A DNA stretch of 64,000 nucleotides from Haloplanus sp. GDY1 (lineage in GTDB: Archaea > Halobacteriota > Halobacteria > Halobacteriales > Haloferacaceae). The stretch covers positions 1,178,001 through 1,242,000 of the forward strand of contig NZ_CP098514.1 in NCBI RefSeq assembly GCF_023703775.1, in the 5' to 3' direction. The notes under the pieces are model-generated. The model was not told the DNA's origin, ran no database searches, and saw nothing but the letters and a program-made list of their open reading frames with translations. Below, one piece after another: positions 59,947 to 64,000 of this stretch. The position numbers and the translations under genes were made by a program. Numbering within the stretch: the stretch's first letter is position 1; each line of letters begins with the position of its first letter.

Positions 59947-60948
59947 TCAGAATCGGAGCCGGAAGCCCCGGTCGTCGTCGACGACGACGCCCGCCATCCC
60001 GGCGCCGAAGGCGTACGCGACGGCCGTCGCGCCGCCGCGGAGGCGTGCGGCCAGCCCCTTCTCCGGTTCGAACTCGCGGACCGACACCTCGGCGTCGAGC
60101 AGGTCGGCTACGTGGTCCTCGACGTCGTCCCGGTCACCGACGTCGTCGACCAGCCCCAGTTCGTGGGCGTCCTCGCCGAGGTAGACCCGCGCCTCCGTCT
60201 CCCGGATCGCCTCGGGGTCCATGTCGCGTCCCTCGGCCACCCGCTCGACGAAGTCGTCGTAGAAGCCGTCGATCAACCCCTGCAGGTACTCCCGCTCCTC
60301 CGCGGAGAGTTCCTTCAGGGGCATGCCGGCGTCCTTGTACTCCCCCGCGGCGAAGCGCTCGTAGGAGACACCGAGTTCGTCGGCCAGCTCCGAGACGTTC
60401 ACCCGCGAGCCGATGACGCCGATGCTGCCGACGATGCTGGCGCGGCGCGCCCAGAGTTCGTCACACCCACTCGCGATCCAGTAGCCGCCGCTGGCACAGA
60501 CGTCGGTGGCGTAGGCCACGGTCGGGCCGTCGAAGTCGGCGGCCGCCTTCCGGATGTCGTCGCTCGGGACCACCTCCCCGCCGGGCGTGTCGAGTTTCAC
60601 CAGCAGGGCCTCCGTGGCGTCGTCCTCGTCCGCGCGTTCGATCACGTCGACCACGTCGTCGGCGGTGGCGCCGAGCGACCCGCCCGGGATCGGACTCGGC
60701 GTCGAGCCGTCACGGGTGATCGGCCCCTCGACCGCCACCTCCGCGACGTTGTAGTCGGGAAAGATCGAGTCCGCCAGGTCGCCGGCGGCGCGCGCACCGA
60801 GGACCACCACGCCGACGGTCACCAACATCCCGAGGAGGTCCGCGAGCGATCCGGGCAGAACCACGAAGATCACGAAACCGAGGACGGCCGCGAGCAACCC
60901 GCCGCCGAGGACGACGGCGAGTCGGCCGACGTCGTCTCCCTCACTCAC
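59947..60948 (-). CDS. sppA: Signal peptide peptidase SppA (S49 family)
   Basis: A 333-residue membrane protease with two N-terminal helices (about 10-31 and 38-56) and a soluble serine-protease domain. The nucleophile is S153 (in CASGGYWIAS) and the general base is K205 (EYKDAG). Their 52-residue spacing equals that of Bacillus SppA. It cleaves remnant signal peptides or membrane proteins after secretion. The promoter box GTTTTTATGCC lies near 60985-60995. The C-terminus has a weaker hydrophobic stretch (about 310-325). Confidence 0.93.
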   Translation of the reverse strand: MSEGDDVGRLAVVLGGGLLAAVLGFVIFVVLPGSLADLLGMLVTVGVVVLGARAAGDLADSIFPDYNVAEVAVEGPITRDGSTPSPIPGGSLGATADDVVDVIERADEDDATEALLVKLDTPGGEVVPSDDIRKAAADFDGPTVAYATDVCASGGYWIASGCDELWARRASIVGSIGVIGSRVNVSELADELGVSYERFAAGEYKDAGMPLKELSAEEREYLQGLIDGFYDDFVERVAEGRDMDPEAIRETEARVYLGEDAHELGLVDDVGDRDDVEDHVADLLDAEVSVREFEPEKGLAARLRGGATAVAYAFGAGMAGVVVDDDRGFRLRF

Positions 60949-61015
60949 GTTCGTTCACCATACGCAGTGCTGGGGGACGGATCGGCATAAAAACACGTGC
61001 GTCGACGGAGCCGAA

Positions 61016-61939
61016 CTACAGGAGGCCGGTCTTCTGCAGCTTCATCAGGTCCTCGGTGTCGAGGGTCTCGCCTTCCTTGAACTTCTGGTAGATCTCCTCG
61101 GCCTCCTCCTTGGCGGCCTCGCGCTCGGCCTCGCGCTCGTCCTGCTGTTCCTGCTCCTCTTCCTTGTCGAGTTCGCGCAGGCGCTTCTGGACGCGCACGA
61201 AGTCCTCGTGGTGCCGGTCGGCCGCTTCCTGGGCCTCGACGAAGAGTTCGTGCATCTCGTCGGCCTTGTCGCGGATCTCGTCGGCCTCGCGATAGGCCTC
61301 GATCATCTGGTTGTGATGCTCCTGGGCCTTGTCCGCGAGCTCCGTCACCTTCTGGTGGTGCTGGGACGCCTCGGAGCGGACCTCCTCGGCCTCCTCGACG
61401 AGTTCCTCGAGTTCGCTGGCGTCGTCGAGTTTCTCCTTGCGCTGCTGGTACTCCTCGCGCTTGTCCTCGATCTTCTCGATGAGTTCGCGCTCGTCCTCCG
61501 CGCTCAGGACCTCGGTCTGCTGGCGGAACTCGAGCTGTTCGATCTCCTCTTCGAGCTCTTCGAGATCCTTGCCGTCGCCGAGTTCGAGGTCCTGTTTCAT
61601 CTCCTCGACCTCGTCGAAGAGCTCGTTGGCCTTCGCGTTGAGCTCGTTGCGCTGTTCCTTGTGTTCCTGGACCTTCTCGTTGAGCTCGTCGCGCTTCTCG
61701 CGGTGCTCCTGGGCCTCGTCGACCTTCTCCCGCGTTTTGGCGTTCAGGTCGTCACGCTTGGAGGCCCGCTCCGACGCCATCTGGTTGAGTTCGTTGCGTC
61801 GGTCGCGGAGCTGACCGGCGAGTTTGATGAGCTGTCCCTTCGAGTCGTTTTCGAGCTGATCGTCGGTGAGTTCGACGTTGTTCTCGTCTTCGAGCGCCGC
61901 AACGTCGAATTCGTCGAGTACTTCTTCTGTTGTTACCAT
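61016..61939 (-). CDS. Long coiled-coil protein (DUF7121-like)
   Basis: A 307-residue, very acidic protein that is almost wholly coiled coil from about residue 35 to 285, rich in Glu, Lys, Arg and Gln in heptads. The N-terminus (MVTTEEVLDEFDVAALEDENNVELTDDQLEND) is compact and the C-terminal end (EEIYQKFKEGETLDTEDLMKLQKTGLL) is a conserved short module. It resembles SMC-like or structural proteins, but no ATPase domain is present. I recall haloarchaeal homologs called DUF7121. The ATG at 61939 is preceded by a leader with a hairpin. Confidence 0.85.
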   Translation of the reverse strand: MVTTEEVLDEFDVAALEDENNVELTDDQLENDSKGQLIKLAGQLRDRRNELNQMASERASKRDDLNAKTREKVDEAQEHREKRDELNEKVQEHKEQRNELNAKANELFDEVEEMKQDLELGDGKDLEELEEEIEQLEFRQQTEVLSAEDERELIEKIEDKREEYQQRKEKLDDASELEELVEEAEEVRSEASQHHQKVTELADKAQEHHNQMIEAYREADEIRDKADEMHELFVEAQEAADRHHEDFVRVQKRLRELDKEEEQEQQDEREAEREAAKEEAEEIYQKFKEGETLDTEDLMKLQKTGLL

Positions 61940-62040
61940 TGTTGAAACCTCGATACCACCGCTCCGGGCGGACTGGCGGCTCCTCGTCCCGCAACCAACC
62001 GTGGATAAGAATTCCCGATCATTCTGCGTGCGATGCCGCC

Positions 62041-62057
62041 ACGCGCCGGAGGCGCGT
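62041..62057. repeat. Hairpin in the leader of the coiled-coil gene
   Basis: ACGCGCC, a three-base loop GGA and GGCGCGT form a perfect seven-base stem. On the minus strand it lies 102-118 bases before the ATG at 61939, downstream of a TATTTAT box (62087-62093). The transcript would therefore carry a leader of about 120 bases containing this hairpin near its 5' end. Most genes here appear leaderless, so this stands out. Confidence 0.5.
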
Positions 62058-62173
62058 TGGTACCAGCGAATACAGCCGACACACACATAAATACTTCGGT
62101 GGCAGAAGGGCTGCGAAACGGTACCAAGGCACGGTATATCGGGCGTGTGAACCGTTCACAACTGGTCCGGAGA

Positions 62174-62183
62174 GATATATAAA
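62174..62183 (+). promoter_or_regulatory. TATA box for the small cysteine-rich gene
   Basis: ATATATAAAC at 62174-62183 is a strong TATA-like box in GC-rich DNA. It lies 56-65 bases before the ATG at 62239 and would start transcription near 62208, giving a leader of about 30 bases. Confidence 0.6.
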
Positions 62184-62238
62184 CGACGGGAGCCCCGACG
62201 CTACAGTTTCAGTTTCACCGCGCGGACGGCACGGGTTC

Positions 62239-62421
62239 ATGTCGGTCGCGCGACTACCCGGAGATATGCTCGAGAACCTCACGAGTACGTGCGAGGCGGC
62301 CGGCTGTGATCGACCCCTCGACGAGGACGCCCTGATGGTGGCGATGCGGACCGACGCGGGCGAGCGCCGGGCCTACGAGTGTGCCTGCGGCGCGGTGACG
62401 GTCACCGTCGTCAGGGAGTAG
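62239..62421 (+). CDS. Small cysteine-containing protein (possible zinc binder)
   Basis: A 60-residue protein from the ATG at 62239 (a second ATG at 62266 would give 51 residues). It has cysteines at about 18, 23, 48 and 50 in CEAAGC and CAC. This is a possible four-cysteine zinc site. The rest is acidic with MRTDAGERRAYEC. A strong TATA box lies upstream, so the gene is likely expressed. It shares no evident family and is flanked by the coiled-coil gene and DUF371. Confidence 0.6.
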   Translation: MSVARLPGDMLENLTSTCEAAGCDRPLDEDALMVAMRTDAGERRAYECACGAVTVTVVRE

Positions 62422-62471
62422 GTCGGCGCCGAGTCGGTACCGCTAAACCCGCCCGCCGGCGATCACCCGCC

Positions 62472-62885
62472 ATGGAGGAGGTCGTTCGCGCCCGCGGCCA
62501 CGAACACGTCGCCGCGACCCACGGAAGCACGTTCGAGGTGACGACCGACGACTGGTTGACGCCGGCGGGCGACTGCATCGTCGGCATCGAGGCCGACCGC
62601 GCGCCCGCCGACTTCGACGACGCCTTCGTCGACGCCTGCCGCGACCCCGGGGCGACGATCACCCTGACGCTCGACGTCGGCGGCCGGACGCGCGCGGTGC
62701 GCGCCCGCGGTCACCCCGACCTCACCTTCGAGAGCGACCGGAGCGCCGTCGTCCGGACGAGCACCTACGTCGACGACCGCACCGTCGCCGTCGGCGCCGA
62801 CGCCGCGGCGGCCGACCTCGACCGCTCCCTCGTGTCGGCCCTCGCCGACGGCGCTGCCCTCACCCTGACGCTCGCCGTCGACTGA
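62472..62885 (+). CDS. DUF371 family protein
   Basis: A 137-residue protein of the archaeal DUF371 family. Conserved features are RARGHEHVAATHGSTFEVTTDDWLTPAGDCIVGI (about 6-39) and the later GHPDLTFESDRSAVVRTSTYVDDRTVAV (about 78-105). It is a beta-rich fold of unknown function. It precedes the endonuclease III-family gene by 36 bases on the same strand. Confidence 0.9.
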   Translation: MEEVVRARGHEHVAATHGSTFEVTTDDWLTPAGDCIVGIEADRAPADFDDAFVDACRDPGATITLTLDVGGRTRAVRARGHPDLTFESDRSAVVRTSTYVDDRTVAVGADAAAADLDRSLVSALADGAALTLTLAVD

Positions 62886-62921
62886 CGCCGCGCTTTTCTC
62901 GCTCCGCTCCCAACGACGCCC

Positions 62922-63725
62922 ATGCCCGACGAACCCGCCGAGAACGTCAGCGGCGGCGCCGACGGCGGCGGCGCCGACGCCCGGTTCGCCGCCGGCGACC
63001 CCGAGACGCGTGCGGAGGCCGTCGTCGACGCCCTCGGCGACGTCTACTGGCGGAAGGCCTACGGCGGCCGGGACGCCTTCCCCTGTCTCGTCCGCACGAT
63101 CCTGAGCCAGAACACGAGCGACGTGGCGAGTCAACCGGCCTTCGACGCCCTGCTTGATCGCTACGGCCGCGACGGTGACCTCGCGGCGTCGCTCGCGGCC
63201 GCCGACCGCGGGACGCTCGCCTCGACCATCGAGTCCGCGGGGCTCTACAACCGGAAGTCCCGCGTCATCGTCGACTGTGCCGAGGAGGTCCTCGCCGACT
63301 TCGGCGGCGCCGACGCGTTCGACGACTTCGTCCGCGAGGGCGACCCCACCGAGGTACGGGAGCGACTGCTCGACGTGCGCGGCGTCGGCCCCAAGACCGC
63401 CGACTGCGTCCTCCTCTTTGCCGGCGGCCGCGGCGGCGTCTTCCCCGTCGACACCCACGTCCATCGCATCGCCCGGCGCATGGGGCTGGCGCCGCCGGAC
63501 GCGGATCACGATGCGGTCCGGGAGGCCCTGGAGGACGCGGTGCCGGCGGAGAAATGCGGGTTCGGCCACACCGCCATGATCCAGTTCGGCCGCGAGCACT
63601 GCTCGGCGCGCAAACCCGCGTGTCTCGACGGCCTGGAGGCGTGTCCGCTCGCCGACCTGTGTGATCGGATCGGGGTCGATCCCGACTCGGGAGCCGTCGT
63701 CGATCCGGCCGACGACTTCGATTGA
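62922..63725 (+). CDS. Endonuclease III-family DNA glycosylase (second HhH-GPD protein)
   Basis: A 267-residue DNA glycosylase with an acidic, Gly-rich N-terminal extension (1-28). The HhH motif is LDVRGVGPKTADCVLL (150-165) with catalytic K158. The catalytic aspartate is D177 in PVDTHVHRIARRMG. The iron-sulfur loop is C227-x6-C234-x6-C241-x5-C247, with four extra residues between the second and third cysteines compared with classical Nth. It probably acts on oxidised or alkylated bases, or on mismatches, as some archaeal relatives do. It is a paralog of nth at 5.2 kb. The next gene is convergent and partial. Confidence 0.88.
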   Translation: MPDEPAENVSGGADGGGADARFAAGDPETRAEAVVDALGDVYWRKAYGGRDAFPCLVRTILSQNTSDVASQPAFDALLDRYGRDGDLAASLAAADRGTLASTIESAGLYNRKSRVIVDCAEEVLADFGGADAFDDFVREGDPTEVRERLLDVRGVGPKTADCVLLFAGGRGGVFPVDTHVHRIARRMGLAPPDADHDAVREALEDAVPAEKCGFGHTAMIQFGREHCSARKPACLDGLEACPLADLCDRIGVDPDSGAVVDPADDFD

Positions 63726-63904
63726 GTGGCGCTGTTGGAGACGCGTCCGAACGAAGTCTCCGGTGTCTCCGCGTGCGGTCTCCCACGGAGGTCCTCTCCG
63801 CGCCTGAACACACGCCACGACACCCGTTCGCACGTGAAGGTGAATCTTCGCGAGACCGGCGCTGGGGTCGTTCCGGCGGAACACCAGGGGAGCAGTCGAA
63901 CGGC

Positions 63905-64000
63905 TCAGAGCAGCCGTGTTTCCGACAGGAACACGTGATACTCCAGGTCGTCACCCACCTCCACCATCTCCTCGTCCGAGAGTTCGAACCGGTACACACA
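63905..64000 (-). CDS. C-terminal fragment of an unknown protein (runs off the window)
   Basis: The last 31 residues before a TGA stop (63905-63907) are open to the window edge. The fragment is acidic (YRFELSDEEMVEVGDDLEYHVFLSETRLL). The frame and codon use look real, but no family can be named. The gene is transcribed towards the endonuclease gene, ending 179 bases from it, and that gap shows no gene. Confidence 0.55.
   Translation of the reverse strand, partial: CVYRFELSDEEMVEVGDDLEYHVFLSETRLL

Noticed and set aside
61752-61994. Frame overlapping the start of the coiled-coil gene
   Set aside because: It is in a different frame from the clear coiled-coil protein and lacks structure.
63726-63938. 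70-codon frame after the second endonuclease gene
   Set aside because: Composition is Ser/Arg-rich shadow type and it overlaps a more credible minus-strand end at 63905.

Overview
This 64 kb window is chromosomal DNA from a halophilic archaeon (class Halobacteria), judged from the sequence alone. The DNA is very GC-rich and the predicted proteins are strongly acidic. Start sites are mostly leaderless with AT-rich boxes 25-35 bases upstream, and many exported proteins have twin-arginine lipobox signals. The window carries archaeal markers: ribosomal proteins L44e and S27e, aIF2-alpha, Nop10, an archaeal GHMP shikimate kinase, halocyanin, and a ferredoxin-dependent 2-oxoacid oxidoreductase. The exact genus cannot be fixed. 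No rRNA, tRNA, CRISPR array or intact insertion sequence was found. Most of the window is ordinary core genome.

Layout. 1-5.2 kb: cytochrome bc (b6-like) respiratory cluster with a membrane-anchored halocyanin and small membrane subunits, but no Rieske gene. 5.2-9.6 kb: endonuclease III, a lipoprotein, shikimate kinase plus chorismate mutase, and a VapBC-like toxin-antitoxin pair. 9.6-11.3 kb: a low-density stretch with a possible transposon scar and a Ca2+/Na+ exchanger-family protein. 11.3-20.9 kb: carbonic anhydrase, SurE, an Rsm22-like methyltransferase with prephenate dehydrogenase, an MFS carrier, a Xaa-Pro-type peptidase, a LysE exporter, a GDT1-type transporter co-transcribed with a DtxR/MntR regulator, and a threonine-synthase-like protein that lacks the PLP lysine. 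21-27 kb: an FAD amine-oxidase-type protein, an exonuclease, two PH-domain membrane proteins, an orphan E1-alpha, a phosphoesterase and a membrane J-domain protein. 26.8-29 kb: PAC2, Nop10, aIF2-alpha, S27e and L44e in one run. 29-33 kb: a two-domain VOC protein, an unusual Trp/Pro-repeat protein and a DRG-type GTPase.

32.5-36.3 kb: haem-copper oxidase subunit I with small accessory membrane proteins, and a UspA protein. 36.3-42.1 kb: a complete branched-chain amino-acid/amide-type ABC transporter (binding protein, two permeases, two ATPases) followed by a thioredoxin-fold gene. 42-47 kb: a dehalogenase-like HAD, a GNAT-zinc ribbon fusion, a sodium:solute symporter with an overlapping 39-residue membrane peptide, and a PQQ-propeller lipoprotein. 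47-51.8 kb: acetyl-CoA synthetase and KorAB, linking acetate activation to ferredoxin-dependent oxoacid metabolism.

The most unusual locus is 51.9-55.25 kb. It encodes an 1115-residue protein that joins an Hsp70 nucleotide-binding domain, two tandem Hsp70 beta-substrate-binding domains, a helical segment and an apparently active Ser/Thr protein kinase. Its 3' end lies 9 bases from what looks like the first 67 residues of an SLC13-type anion transporter. A 26-base perfect palindrome follows shortly beyond. The Hsp70 half has lost the residues equivalent to DnaK K70 and E171, whereas the kinase half keeps its catalytic residues. This suggests a chaperone-fold sensor coupled to phosphorylation. 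The window ends with a VIT1-like transporter plus DUF211, a geranylgeranyl reductase, an aldo/keto reductase, DUF373, SppA, a coiled-coil protein, DUF371 and a second endonuclease III-family protein.
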